A DNA stretch of 64,000 nucleotides from Clostridia bacterium (GTDB lineage Bacteria > Bacillota > Clostridia > Christensenellales > CAG-314): assembly GCA_017500855.1 (NCBI GenBank), contig JAFVYC010000026.1:1-64000 (forward strand), read 5' to 3'. Below the pieces are notes generated by a model. The model worked only from the letters and a program-made list of their open reading frames with translations. It had not been told where the DNA came from and did not search any database. A program made the translations under genes and the position numbers. Below are positions 46,444-55,354 of this stretch, piece after piece; the first letter of the stretch is position 1, and the number at the start of each line of letters is the position of its first letter.

Positions 46444-46464
46444 AAAAATTTGGTGTTTTGGTGG

Positions 46465-46806
46465 CTAGTCTTGTTGACTGTCCGTTGGCTCGGCATCGTC
46501 AATTTCGTAGTGAGTTTTTTGCTGGCTTGCTTGGTTGTAGGCCTTCAAATCCGTCAAAATGCAAATGTAGAATGGCCAAGAAAACAAAAACATTGCAAAC
46601 TTGCAAAGCGCCATCACAACGATGTTCAGCCCGGGAATGAAGGAAAACAGCATGTAGACGGCTGTCAACACCATGTCCAACACAAACGACACGGCAAAAA
46701 GTGGCAAACCCACCACAAGGCACAAAGTCTTTGCCACGACGTAGAAGAAGTTTTTGCTTGTGTAGTTGAAAACCCAATGCAGTTTTTCTTGGTAGTACTG
46801 TTTCAT
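46465..46806 (-). CDS. Small two-helix membrane protein, unrecognised
   Basis: This 113-residue protein has two or three hydrophobic segments (about 20-45, 46-70 and 70-83) and an acidic, Gln-rich C-terminal tail. SD AAAGGAG and a strong promoter (-10 TAGAAT) show it is a real gene. It is a single-gene unit next to spo0A. No family was recognised. Confidence 0.75.
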   Translation of the reverse strand: MKQYYQEKLHWVFNYTSKNFFYVVAKTLCLVVGLPLFAVSFVLDMVLTAVYMLFSFIPGLNIVVMALCKFAMFLFSWPFYICILTDLKAYNQASQQKTHYEIDDAEPTDSQQD

Positions 46807-46826
46807 TTCAATTCTCCTTTGACACT

Positions 46827-46855
46827 ATTCTACTAGATAAAAACAAATGTGTCAA
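46827..46855 (-). promoter_or_regulatory. Promoter of the small membrane protein gene
   Basis: TTGACA (46850-46855), 17 bp, TAGAAT (46827-46832) on the minus strand, about 20 nt before the ATG. Confidence 0.85.
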
Positions 46856-47297
46856 CAATGTGATGGCAAAAGTTGAACTAACGTTTATTCAACCCACAAC
46901 ACATAATTGACGAAACCAACAATTTTAAGTGATATATTTGTTAAAAACTGTGTTATCTCTTAGTAAAGGTTGATTGAGAAGTAGTTGACAGGCAAGTCAA
47001 TCTAAGCAATGATTTGTTAAATGGGCAATGATTTCTTGCACAAGTATGCTCACGGATTTTGGGGGAATTTGAACGTCTTTTTTCAAAATGCAAAAGCCCA
47101 GCACAAGACATTTTGCACCACTTTTACCAAAATTGCAAGCAACAAATTGTACGGCGAGAAGAGAAGTTGAAATTTGTTGCACCGCCCTTCAACAAATCTT
47201 TGCCACGTAACCTTTGCTTGCAACACAAGTTTTTACCGTGGCAAGTTGGATTTGCTATGCATACAATAAAAAGGGTTGTTTTTGTTACAAAAAACTA
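46856..47297. other. Intergenic stretch with nothing recognised
   Basis: About 440 bp between the divergent promoters at 46855 and 47298. The short open frames here lack SD elements and have no recognisable protein. No strong hairpin or promoter was seen. Confidence 0.5.
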
Positions 47298-47326
47298 TTG
47301 ACAACAAACAATTTTAGGGCTACAAT
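47298..47326 (+). promoter_or_regulatory. Promoter of the mgtE transcript
   Basis: TTGACA (47298-47303), 17 bp, TACAAT (47321-47326), just upstream of the M-box. Confidence 0.9.
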
Positions 47327-47341
47327 ATAGATAGAATAAAT

Positions 47342-47549
47342 ATCCGGTAGGTGAGGCTACCACAGGGATAAGGGTTGCTACCGACAAATCGTGGAGACAC
47401 GTCAGGTCAGGTTAGCAGGCAATGTCGAAACCAAGGCATTACCTAACGCAATTTCATCGCCCTGTGATGCTAAAGCTTGTAATGGTAGGCGACGGTACCG
47501 TCGTGACTTTGTATCGTAGTCTGCGCTGTTACAAGCGTGGGCTTTTTTT
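47342..47549 (+). promoter_or_regulatory. M-box magnesium riboswitch with terminator, upstream of mgtE
   Basis: The motifs GGTAGGTGAGGCTACC, CAGGGATA, GGTTGCTACCG and GATGCTAAAGCT follow the M-box (ykoK leader) pattern in order. The terminator pairs GCTTGTAA (47475-47482) with TTACAAGC (47529-47536), then TTTTTTT. High magnesium should fold the aptamer and end transcription before mgtE. Confidence 0.93.
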
Positions 47550-47569
47550 GCTACCGAAAGGAGGATGCA

Positions 47570-48967
47570 ATGGAAGAATTGGAATTGATGGAAGGTTTGC
47601 AAGAAGAACTGAAAGAGCACACCAAGCAAGTTATGCAATTGCTCAAAGAAAAGAACTTCAGGGAAATCAAAGCCATCATCAACGACATGTACACGCAAGA
47701 CACGGCACAACTGTTGGAAGAACTGCCGGAAAAGGACATGCCACCTGTTTTTAGACTGCTCTCCAAGGAAAATGCAGCCGACACTTTTGTTGAAATGTCA
47801 ACGGACAGCCAAGAGTTGCTGATAAGCGTTTTTACCGATGCCGAACTCAAAGCCGTTTTCGACGAAATGTTCCTAGACGACGCCGTGGACGTTATTGAAG
47901 AAATGCCTGCAAACGTTGTCAAGCGCATCATCAACCAAGCCGACTCCAAAACAAGGCAACAAATCAACCAAATTTTGAACTACCCCAAGGACAGCGCCGG
48001 CACAATCATGACGGTGGAATACGTGAGTTTGCGTAGCCACTGGACGGTTAGAGAGTGCTTTGACAGAATTCGCCAAGTGGGCAGTGACAAAGAAACAATC
48101 TACAGTTGCTACGTCACCGACACAAAGCGCAAGTTGCTTGGCGTTGTTTCCGTCAGAGATTTGTTGATGCACGACTACGAAACGGAAATTGCCACCTTCA
48201 TGGAAACGGATTTTCTTGTTGCCGAAACAACGGACGACAAGGAAAGCGTTGCGCAACTCATTTCCAAGTACGACTTGTTCTCCTTGCCGGTTGTAGACAA
48301 GGAAAACCGAATGGTTGGTATCATCACCGTCGACGACATTTTGGACGTTGTGGAAGAAGAAACCACCGAGGACATTGCAAAGATGGCTGCTGTGCTTCCA
48401 TCCGACACACCCTACCTTGAACAATCGACTTGGCAAATTTGGAAAAACCGCATTCCTTGGTTGTTGGTTTTGCTCATTTCTTCAACCTTTACAGGAATTG
48501 TCATCAACGCCTACGAAGCAACTTTGTCGGCATTGCTGTTTGCTTGCGTGCCAATGATCATGGGCACGGGCGGTAACGCAGGTAGCCAAGCATCCAGCAC
48601 TATCACACGTAGTTTGGCTGTTGGCGAAGTGCAACCAAGGGATTTTTTGCACGTGCTGTGGAAAGAACTGCGTGCTTCCGTTTTGCTTGGACTTGTGCTT
48701 GCAGTTGCTTGCTTTGGCAAACTGATGCTAATTGACGGATTGCTGTTGGGCTACCCCTACACTTGGGACATTGCCTTGATTGTTTCCGTTGCACTACTGC
48801 TGACAATTGTGTTGGCAAAACTTGTTGGATGCTTGATGCCAATTCTTGCAAAAGTTTGCAAGTTGGACCCTGCCGTTGTGGCAAGCCCCTTCATCACAAC
48901 AATTGTAGACGTTCTTTCACTCATCATCTACTGCCAAATTGCAACAAGCCTGTTACCGGCAATCTAG
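47570..48967 (+). CDS. mgtE: Magnesium transporter MgtE
   Basis: This 465-residue protein has the N-terminal MgtE helical domain (LLEELPEKDM, DDAVDVIEEMPANV), two CBS domains (VSVRDLLMH, LPVVDKENRMVGIITVDDI) and about five membrane helices with GTGGNAGSQASST. The cytosolic part senses magnesium and gates the pore. It starts at 47570, where AGGAGG precedes the ATG, and is controlled by the M-box. A small TPR-like gene follows. Confidence 0.96.
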   Translation: MEELELMEGLQEELKEHTKQVMQLLKEKNFREIKAIINDMYTQDTAQLLEELPEKDMPPVFRLLSKENAADTFVEMSTDSQELLISVFTDAELKAVFDEMFLDDAVDVIEEMPANVVKRIINQADSKTRQQINQILNYPKDSAGTIMTVEYVSLRSHWTVRECFDRIRQVGSDKETIYSCYVTDTKRKLLGVVSVRDLLMHDYETEIATFMETDFLVAETTDDKESVAQLISKYDLFSLPVVDKENRMVGIITVDDILDVVEEETTEDIAKMAAVLPSDTPYLEQSTWQIWKNRIPWLLVLLISSTFTGIVINAYEATLSALLFACVPMIMGTGGNAGSQASSTITRSLAVGEVQPRDFLHVLWKELRASVLLGLVLAVACFGKLMLIDGLLLGYPYTWDIALIVSVALLLTIVLAKLVGCLMPILAKVCKLDPAVVASPFITTIVDVLSLIIYCQIATSLLPAI

Positions 48968-48989
48968 ACAACACCACACGGAGGACAAA

Positions 48990-49262
48990 ATGACACAAAA
49001 AGAAATTACGTTGGCATGTGCGCTGGCAAGCTACTCCCTTGAAATGGGGGAATTGAACTACAACAAGGGCAAGTACGAGGAAGCCATCGAGTTTTTTGAC
49101 CTTGCCGAAAAAGGCTACTTGGAAATTTTGCAACAAGCTGACCACGAAGAAAGCAAGCGTTGCTTGAAGTACTTGTACGAAATGCTTGTAGACATCTACG
49201 ATTGCATGGAAAACCAAGAATTGATGCAAAAGTACCAACAAAAACTTGCCCAGTTGAACTAG
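48990..49262 (+). CDS. Small TPR-like protein
   Basis: This 90-residue all-helical protein contains GELNYNKGKYEEAIEFFDLAEKG-type helices, consistent with a single TPR-like hairpin, and ends in a coiled-coil-like Gln/Leu segment. GGAGG precedes the ATG at 48990. It lies 22 nt after mgtE and is followed by a terminator, so the two form an operon. A link to magnesium is only contextual. Confidence 0.75.
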   Translation: MTQKEITLACALASYSLEMGELNYNKGKYEEAIEFFDLAEKGYLEILQQADHEESKRCLKYLYEMLVDIYDCMENQELMQKYQQKLAQLN

Positions 49263-49277
49263 AAATTTTTGAACAAA

Positions 49278-49318
49278 CCAACACCCCAAAAGCCAAATGC
49301 TTTTGGGGTGTTTTGCTT
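49278..49318 (+). terminator. Terminator of the mgtE operon
   Basis: A 14-bp stem (AACACCCCAAAAGC with GCTTTTGGGGTGTT) and 5-nt loop, followed by a T-rich tract. Confidence 0.93.
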
Positions 49319-49406
49319 TTTTGTGAAGTTTCGGGAAAAAGTTTTGCAACAACACACAAATTTTTACCAACACAAAATGCGCCTTGGTTGGCAAACAAAA
49401 GTAGTT

Positions 49407-49823
49407 CTACTCCGTGAACACCGAAAGTTTGATTTGTGGGTGTTGCTTCAACTGCTTCTTGAACAAAGAAATGGGGTTTAGGTACCACCTTGTGACGTGC
49501 GACAAAGACGAACACAGCAAAATTTCCGTTGCGCCAAGTTGGCAAGCAATTGGAACGGAAAATTCGGCGTTTTGCTTGGTAGTCATGGATTTGTCTTCCA
49601 CAACAAGTTTGCTACTTTCCACGCCTTGTGCAACAAGGTAGTCGTGCATGCGTTGCGCCTCGCTAACACCTGCTTTGGCATTTGCCACACCACCGGACAA
49701 GATGATTTTGTCGGGATTGAAAGCCTTGTTGAGCCTGATTGCCATTTGCAAACGCTCAACGAGCGTTGGCGCCATTGTTCCGTCGTCGTTAAGTCTGTAC
49801 CCAAGAATTACTGCCACATGCAT
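49407..49823 (-). CDS. YdcF-like DUF218 family protein
   Basis: This 138-residue protein has the DUF218 signatures AVILGYRLNDDG, NPDKIILSGGVANAKAGVSEAQ and VVEDKSMTTKQNA. Related proteins bind SAM (YdcF) or act in envelope glycan metabolism; no specific role can be given here. It is short and has no membrane segment. The start at 49823 has GGAGG 8 nt upstream; the frame opens earlier at 49973 without support. It is on the opposite strand to mgtE and rqcH. Confidence 0.85.
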   Translation of the reverse strand: MHVAVILGYRLNDDGTMAPTLVERLQMAIRLNKAFNPDKIILSGGVANAKAGVSEAQRMHDYLVAQGVESSKLVVEDKSMTTKQNAEFSVPIACQLGATEILLCSSLSHVTRWYLNPISLFKKQLKQHPQIKLSVFTE

Positions 49824-49845
49824 TGTTTGCACCTCCGTTGCCACT

Positions 49846-49874
49846 ATTATACTGTACAAATTGCCAAGGCGCAA
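49846..49874 (-). promoter_or_regulatory. Promoter of the YdcF-like gene
   Basis: TTGCGC (49869-49874), 17 bp, TATAAT (49846-49851) on the minus strand, about 20 nt before the ATG. Confidence 0.8.
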
Positions 49875-49956
49875 GTGGTTTTGCAAAAAATTTGCACGGT
49901 TTTGCCAATTTGCGCACACAATTTTTGACAAATTGCAAAACAAATCTACAGTTTGC

Positions 49957-49985
49957 TTGAAAAAAACCGACAAATATTGTAAGAT
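49957..49985 (+). promoter_or_regulatory. Promoter of rqcH
   Basis: TTGAAA (49957-49962), 17 bp, TAAGAT (49980-49985), with AAAGGAG (49991-49997) and ATG 50004 immediately downstream. Confidence 0.75.
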
Positions 49986-50003
49986 ATAGCAAAGGAGAAA
50001 ATC

Positions 50004-51704
50004 ATGGCTTACGATGCATTGAGTTTGTCGCTACTGACAAAAGAATTTGTTGATTTGCTGACGGACGGCAAAATCACAAAAATTTACCAGCCGGAAAGGG
50101 ACGAAATTGTGTTGTTTGTGTTCAACAAAAAGACCTACAAACTGCTCATTTCCTCCAACGCAGGCGTCAACAGAATTCACGTCACAAACATGCCAACGGA
50201 CAACCCAAAAGTTGCCCCTGCATTTTGCATGCTGTTGAGAAAACACATCACAAACGCAACAATTGTGGAAATTTCCCAAATGCCGTTTGAACGTGTTGTG
50301 GACTTTTTGCTACTTGTCAGCGACGACCTTGGCTACAAAAAGCACATGCACTTGATTTTTGAACTGACGGGCAAAACGTCCAACATCATTTTGACGGACG
50401 AAAAGTACGTTGTGTTGGACAGCATCAAGCACCTTCCGCAAGATTTGGAAAGCACACGTATTGTGATGGCGGGCGCAAAGTACAATTTCTTTACCCCACA
50501 GGACAAGTTGTTGCCATTTGATTTGCCAAGAATTCGCACGTTTTTGCAAACGTGCAACACACCGCTTCGCCAAACGCTTGCGCAAACCTTGCTTGGCGTT
50601 TCCCAAACGACGGTTGCGGAAATAATGTGGGGATTGGACGAAAACGACCACACCATTGTCAACAACGAAAAAGTCGTTCAACGCATTGCCAACTACCAAC
50701 ACAATTTGCAAAACCCAAAACCAAACGTTGTGTTGCAAAACGGCACGCCCATTGAAGTTTGCCCATTCGAGTACCAAAGCAAGAAAGGCGAAAGGCTGTA
50801 CTTCGACACGTTGAACCAAGCGCACGACAACTACTACTTTTTGCTAGACAAAACCCAACGTTGGAACGACAAAGCCAAGTCCGTTGCAACAATTGTGAAA
50901 AACGCCATTTCCCGCACGGAAAAGAAGTTGGCAATTCAAAAACAAAGCGTGTTGGAAGCAGAAGGGCGTGAGCAATTGCGCCAATTTGGTGACTTGATAC
51001 TTTCCAATTTGTGGAGAATAAAACCCAACAGCACGGTGCTTGTTTGCGACAATCACTTTGGCGAAGGGCAAGTTTCCATACCGTTGGATGCAACGCTTTC
51101 GCCACAGCAAAACGCACAGGCGTACTACAAAAAATACCGAAAAATGAAGAGCGCATTGCAACACAACACTGCGCTTGTGGAAGAAAACACCAAACTGCTG
51201 GACTACTTGCAAACCATCAAGCAAAGTTTGAAATTTTGCACCGAACCGGAAGATTTGCAGCAAATTCGCAGTGAACTTGCCGAACTTGGACTAATTCGAG
51301 AAAAGGCGCAAAAGAAACAGCAAAACACGCCTGCCAAACCGTTGAAGTACAACGTGCACGGCTACACGGTGTTCGTTGGAAAAAACAACGTGCAAAACAA
51401 CTTTGTCACTTTCAAACTGGCAAGCGCCAACGACGTGTGGCTACACACACAAAAAATACACTCCTCCCACGTGGTTATCGTCAACGACGGCCAAGGGGAA
51501 GTGCCCGACGAGGTTTTGCTTGGCGCAGGGGAAATTTGCGCATACTTTTCCCAAGCAAGTGGCGGAACAAAAATTCCCGTGGACTACACCCCAAGGGCAT
51601 TTGTGAAAAAGCCCAACAAAGCGCCACTTGGATTTGTTGTGTACAACACCTACAAAACAATGCTTGTTTCCCCCGACAGGCACATTGAATGGCTTGTAAA
51701 TTAG
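50004..51704 (+). CDS. rqcH: RqcH/NFACT family ribosome quality-control factor
   Basis: This 566-residue protein has an NFACT-N domain (APAFCMLLRKHI), a long coiled-coil middle and an NFACT-R domain (ASANDVWLHTQKIHSSHVVI, SGGTKIPVDYTPR). RqcH recruits tRNA-Ala to stalled 50S subunits to add alanine tails. It was formerly annotated as fibronectin-binding protein. The DR pair known to matter for tRNA recruitment in B. subtilis (residues 97-98) aligns with ER here (96-97); whether this alters activity is unknown. Confidence 0.93.
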   Translation: MAYDALSLSLLTKEFVDLLTDGKITKIYQPERDEIVLFVFNKKTYKLLISSNAGVNRIHVTNMPTDNPKVAPAFCMLLRKHITNATIVEISQMPFERVVDFLLLVSDDLGYKKHMHLIFELTGKTSNIILTDEKYVVLDSIKHLPQDLESTRIVMAGAKYNFFTPQDKLLPFDLPRIRTFLQTCNTPLRQTLAQTLLGVSQTTVAEIMWGLDENDHTIVNNEKVVQRIANYQHNLQNPKPNVVLQNGTPIEVCPFEYQSKKGERLYFDTLNQAHDNYYFLLDKTQRWNDKAKSVATIVKNAISRTEKKLAIQKQSVLEAEGREQLRQFGDLILSNLWRIKPNSTVLVCDNHFGEGQVSIPLDATLSPQQNAQAYYKKYRKMKSALQHNTALVEENTKLLDYLQTIKQSLKFCTEPEDLQQIRSELAELGLIREKAQKKQQNTPAKPLKYNVHGYTVFVGKNNVQNNFVTFKLASANDVWLHTQKIHSSHVVIVNDGQGEVPDEVLLGAGEICAYFSQASGGTKIPVDYTPRAFVKKPNKAPLGFVVYNTYKTMLVSPDRHIEWLVN

Positions 51705-51772
51705 CGCACCACGGGGTGGCACTTTTGAGTTTTTGCACAGCAAAAAACAACAACCAAAACACAAATTTTACA

Positions 51773-51806
51773 CAAAAAAATGCTCCCAATTTGGGGAGCA
51801 TTTTTG
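51773..51806. terminator. Bidirectional terminator between rqcH and the carbamoyltransferase-like gene
   Basis: An 8-bp stem (ATGCTCCC with GGGAGCAT) and 6-nt loop, flanked by A and T runs, between two convergent genes. Confidence 0.92.
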
Positions 51807-52643
51807 CTACACTTTGTGCATCAAGTACAACACAGCCATTGCCACGGAAACGTAGTTTGTGTCTCGCACGGTAACGCAGTTGTGCAAGTAGTTTTTTGAG
51901 CCAATGTTGTCGACAACGTGCCTTGAACCAAGCAACGGCACGTCAATTCGTGCAAGGTCAACAAGCTTTTCGGGGATGCCACCCGTTGAGCCGTAGTACT
52001 TGGCAGGGTCGGAAAAGGCCGACAAGCCAATGTCAACAATGGCATCTGCGCCGGAAAATGCGCCTTCGATGTTGTCGATGACAATGCCCTTTCTTGGGGT
52101 GACAAAGTCTTCCGTAGGCAAATACCAAATGAGGTCGGAGCCAAAAAGTTGCAAACAACGTGCAAATTCGTTGATTTTGTTGGTGTGTTTGTTGCCCACC
52201 ACCGACACGGAAACGTTTTGCAACGTGTCTAGTTTGTCGTGAAGCGTAAGCAAGTCGGCAAGCACGCCAATTGGGTCGTACTGCCCCGAGCCTGCATTGA
52301 CCACACCACACCTTGCGCCATTGGCAAAGGTTTGCACCAAATTGTCGTTTTCGCTGGCAACAACAACTGCGTTGACACCCATGTTGTCCATAGCTCTACA
52401 TTGTTGCAAAACGTCGTCGCTACCAAACACGGGGCAAACCGTGCCGGAAAGGTAGTTGGTGGCAAGCGCAAACGCCGTGCTGGATGGATTTGGTTTTGCG
52501 TACACCGTGCCAACAACGCTTCCAATAAGTTGTGGGCCCTTTTTGTAGCCGGCAGTTGCAATGCGACGCATTTGCGAAGCAACGTCGAAAATTTGGTTGA
52601 GTTCCGTCTTGGTCAAAGTCATCAAGGACAAGAGATTTTTCAT
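51807..52643 (-). CDS. Degenerate aspartate/ornithine carbamoyltransferase homologue
   Basis: This 278-residue protein has the carbamoyltransferase fold (VAIVVNAG-like region GVVNAGSGQYDPIGVLADLLTLHDKL, then the second domain), but key motifs differ. The STRT loop that binds carbamoyl phosphate reads NPSSTAF, the HPxQ motif is replaced by DPIG, and the Arg of the IRH motif is missing. It is also shorter than the usual roughly 305 residues. Catalysis of the classic reaction is unlikely. It follows lspA-rluD, the place where Firmicutes keep pyrR-pyrB, which suggests a relic or repurposed pyrB. Confidence 0.75.
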   Translation of the reverse strand: MKNLLSLMTLTKTELNQIFDVASQMRRIATAGYKKGPQLIGSVVGTVYAKPNPSSTAFALATNYLSGTVCPVFGSDDVLQQCRAMDNMGVNAVVVASENDNLVQTFANGARCGVVNAGSGQYDPIGVLADLLTLHDKLDTLQNVSVSVVGNKHTNKINEFARCLQLFGSDLIWYLPTEDFVTPRKGIVIDNIEGAFSGADAIVDIGLSAFSDPAKYYGSTGGIPEKLVDLARIDVPLLGSRHVVDNIGSKNYLHNCVTVRDTNYVSVAMAVLYLMHKV

Positions 52644-52650
52644 ACACGCC

Positions 52651-53562
52651 TCACTTGTTTTGATTTCGCAAAGAGTTGAGAATTTGTTGGAAGTAGGTTG
52701 GCAAAGGGGCGGAAAAACTCATTTCTTGCCCCGTTTGTGGGTGGCAAAAACTCAAAGTTTCGGCATGAAGCAATTGCCCTGCCAAATTCCATTTGCAGTG
52801 CTTGTAGCCATAGGCTTTGTCGCCAACAATTGGGTGCCCCAAGAACTTGGCATGCACACGAATTTGGTGTGTGCGACCTGTTTTGAGTTCGAATTTGCAA
52901 AGTGTGTAGTTGCGGAAAACTTCCACCACTTCAAAGTGTGTGACGGCATTTCTTCCGTCAGCCACAACGTCCATTTTTTTTCGGTCGGATTTGCTTCGGC
53001 CAATGGGTTGATCCACCACACCGCTGTGTTGCTTCAACACGCCTTCCAAAAGGGCGTAGTAGATGCGCCTGCATTGTTTTGTTTGAATTTGCTGTTGCAA
53101 GTTGACGTGGGAAGCGTCGTTTTTGGCAACGACAAGCAGTCCGCTTGTGTCCTTGTCCAACCTGTGCACAATTCCGGGGCGCAAAACGCCGTTGATGCCG
53201 GACAAATCCTTGATGTGGAACAACAATGCGTTGACCAAAGTGTCTTGGTAGACGTTGTTTGCAGGGTGCACAGTCATGCCTTGCGGTTTGTTGATTACAA
53301 CCAAACTTTCGTCCTGGTACACAATGTCCAAAGGGATGTTTTGCGCAGGCAAGTCCAACGGAATTTCGTCGGGCAATATTGCCACCACGCAATCGCCAAT
53401 TTTGGTACTTTGCGACGACTTTGTGCAAACTTTTTGGTTGATGCACACTGCACCGCTGTCAATCAACTTTTGTGCGTGGCTACGAGTCAAACTGGTGTTT
53501 TCGGAAATGCAAACGTCCAACCTTTTGTAGTCGCTTTCGCAAAGAAAATCAATTTTCCTCAT
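52651..53562 (-). CDS. rluD: Pseudouridine synthase, RluA/RluD family
   Basis: This 303-residue enzyme has an S4-like N-terminal domain (RSHAQKLIDSGAV) and the catalytic motif HRLDKDTSGLL, with Asp near residue 136, plus a C-terminal QIRVHAKFLGHPIVGD segment. It converts uridines in 23S rRNA (probably) to pseudouridine. GGAG sets the ATG at 53562; the longer frame to 53655 lacks support. It overlaps lspA slightly. Confidence 0.93.
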   Translation of the reverse strand: MRKIDFLCESDYKRLDVCISENTSLTRSHAQKLIDSGAVCINQKVCTKSSQSTKIGDCVVAILPDEIPLDLPAQNIPLDIVYQDESLVVINKPQGMTVHPANNVYQDTLVNALLFHIKDLSGINGVLRPGIVHRLDKDTSGLLVVAKNDASHVNLQQQIQTKQCRRIYYALLEGVLKQHSGVVDQPIGRSKSDRKKMDVVADGRNAVTHFEVVEVFRNYTLCKFELKTGRTHQIRVHAKFLGHPIVGDKAYGYKHCKWNLAGQLLHAETLSFCHPQTGQEMSFSAPLPTYFQQILNSLRNQNK

Positions 53563-54145
53563 GGTTGTTCTCCGAACTTTGCGCTTGTTGTTTTTGCAAC
53601 CTTTCTTGCTTGATGGATTTGACAAGGGAGTCGCCGTCAAACAGCAAAATGGCAAACACAGCCATGAAAACGCCCACTACCAAAAAACTGTCGGCAACGT
53701 TGAAAACAGGTGGGAAAAAGTTGAAAGAAATGAAATCCCTTACTTTTCCGCTAAAAAACATTCCTTGTGTTGTTTCGATGAAAGCACGGTCAATTGCATT
53801 GCCAATTGTTCCGCCAATGATAAAAGCAAAACCAAGTTGGCCACAAATGCTACGTGTGCGACTGCGCCACAAAAAGTAAGCAAAAAATGGAACACCCACC
53901 AACGTGATGATGAAGAAAATGATGTTTGCGCCGTCCTCCGTGCCAAGCCCAAAGGCTGCGCCTTCGTTCAAAACGGCAGTAAAACGCAAAAATTTGCCCA
54001 GAATTTCCACGCTGTTGCCTTCCTGACCTTGCAACAAATTACCAAAAATGAGAATTTTGGAAAGTTGGTCTAGAACCACGGTCACGGCAACAACAATTGC
54101 GTAGAGCAAAATAAACTTAGTTGTAGAAAGTGTCTTTTTTGTCAT
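53549..54145 (-). CDS. lspA: Lipoprotein signal peptidase
   Basis: This 198-residue membrane protein has four helices and the two catalytic Asp motifs GTIGNAIDR and FNVADSFL. It cleaves signal peptides of diacylglyceryl-modified lipoproteins. The C-terminal tail is longer than usual and rich in Gln and Asn. The nearby lipoprotein (58961-59467) would be one substrate. Confidence 0.95.
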   Translation of the reverse strand: MTKKTLSTTKFILLYAIVVAVTVVLDQLSKILIFGNLLQGQEGNSVEILGKFLRFTAVLNEGAAFGLGTEDGANIIFFIITLVGVPFFAYFLWRSRTRSICGQLGFAFIIGGTIGNAIDRAFIETTQGMFFSGKVRDFISFNFFPPVFNVADSFLVVGVFMAVFAILLFDGDSLVKSIKQERLQKQQAQSSENNHEEN

Positions 54146-54160
54146 AGAAAACAGTCCTTG

Positions 54161-55354
54161 TTAGTGTTTGAAAGTGAAAATGTCATCGGCAGACGGAGTA
54201 GAGAAAAACTTGCTCGACTTGACTTCCGCCGTGCCCAAAATACTGCGCTTTTGCAACTTTTTGTCGTACAAAACACCCAATAAAATGGCAATACCCACAA
54301 GCGCAAGCGCAACCACGCTAGACGTGTAGAGTGGGATGAGAAATGCAACGTAGTTGTTGACAAGTTGTCCCCTTGCATTTTGCAAAGTGGGCAGGAAATC
54401 TTGCGAACAAACGGCGTTGACAACAGTTTGGCTTGCAGTTTGGATGCGAAGCACAAAATCTTGCCCGTTTTGTTGCTCGATTTGTTCAAAAGTGTCGTTT
54501 GGGGTGTTCATCAACTGCTTGTTTGCATTGGTGCTTTCCACGTACGTCCAGTTGAAAAGGTCAAAATTGCCTGCAAAAAAACTTGCAACGGGAATGTCTG
54601 CCGTGCGGAAGGGCGTGTGGTCGCTACCTTGAATTTTTTCGTAGTAGCCGTAGCCAAACATGTCGTAGTTGTAGGTGCCAACTGCATGTGGTTTTTCCAA
54701 CAGTTGAACGGGACAATTTTGGCTGTTTTGCAAAAACATTTGCGCCATTTTTGTGGGAACGTTTTCGCAATGGACGTACAAATTGTCGCCGTTGGCAATG
54801 CTGTCGAAATTGATCATTGCCAATGTGTTTTCAATTTGTTCCTCCGTCATGTTTTCCACAAAGTAGTAGGAGCCAATCAAGCCAAGTTCTTCGGCGCCAA
54901 ACGCCACGAACACAAAGTCGCAAGGAAGGCTTGGCAAGTTGGCAATGGCTTTCAACGTTGCCCAAAGAGCAGTCACTCCACTTGCATTGTCGCCTGCGCC
55001 AACGCCCACGGCATCGTAGTGTGCGCCAACAATAACTTGCTCGGACGAAGTTGGGCAATCTAGCGTCACAACGACGTTTGCGCTGACGTCCCTTTCGTTG
55101 CACGCAAATGGAACGACGTTGACGGAAGAATTGTGCTTGCCTTGCACCACTTTTTCAAAAGTTTCCGCCAAAAATTGGCCTGCTTCCCTTTCCTGCTGAG
55201 TGCCAGCAACTCTGTTGGGGAATTTTTGGCAAAACTCTTGCATGAACAAGTACTCTTGAGTTTGTTGATAGTTAGTTTGCGCAACTGCCGTTGTGGGAAG
55301 CAACGCCACGGCAACGGCAAGAACAATCAAAATTGCTAGGAAAAACCTTTTCAT
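54161..55354 (-). CDS. Secreted M28-family metallopeptidase with C-terminal membrane anchor
   Basis: This 397-residue protein has a signal peptide (about 1-26, ending AVA), then an M28 catalytic domain: VGAHYDAVG, AGDNASGVTA, FGAEELGLIGS and a late GSDHTPF with His ligands. One C-terminal hydrophobic segment (about 345-370) should keep it on the outer face of the membrane. It would release N-terminal amino acids. The start ATG overlaps the stop of the preceding gene (TGATG), so translation is coupled. Confidence 0.88.
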   Translation of the reverse strand: MKRFFLAILIVLAVAVALLPTTAVAQTNYQQTQEYLFMQEFCQKFPNRVAGTQQEREAGQFLAETFEKVVQGKHNSSVNVVPFACNERDVSANVVVTLDCPTSSEQVIVGAHYDAVGVGAGDNASGVTALWATLKAIANLPSLPCDFVFVAFGAEELGLIGSYYFVENMTEEQIENTLAMINFDSIANGDNLYVHCENVPTKMAQMFLQNSQNCPVQLLEKPHAVGTYNYDMFGYGYYEKIQGSDHTPFRTADIPVASFFAGNFDLFNWTYVESTNANKQLMNTPNDTFEQIEQQNGQDFVLRIQTASQTVVNAVCSQDFLPTLQNARGQLVNNYVAFLIPLYTSSVVALALVGIAILLGVLYDKKLQKRSILGTAEVKSSKFFSTPSADDIFTFKH

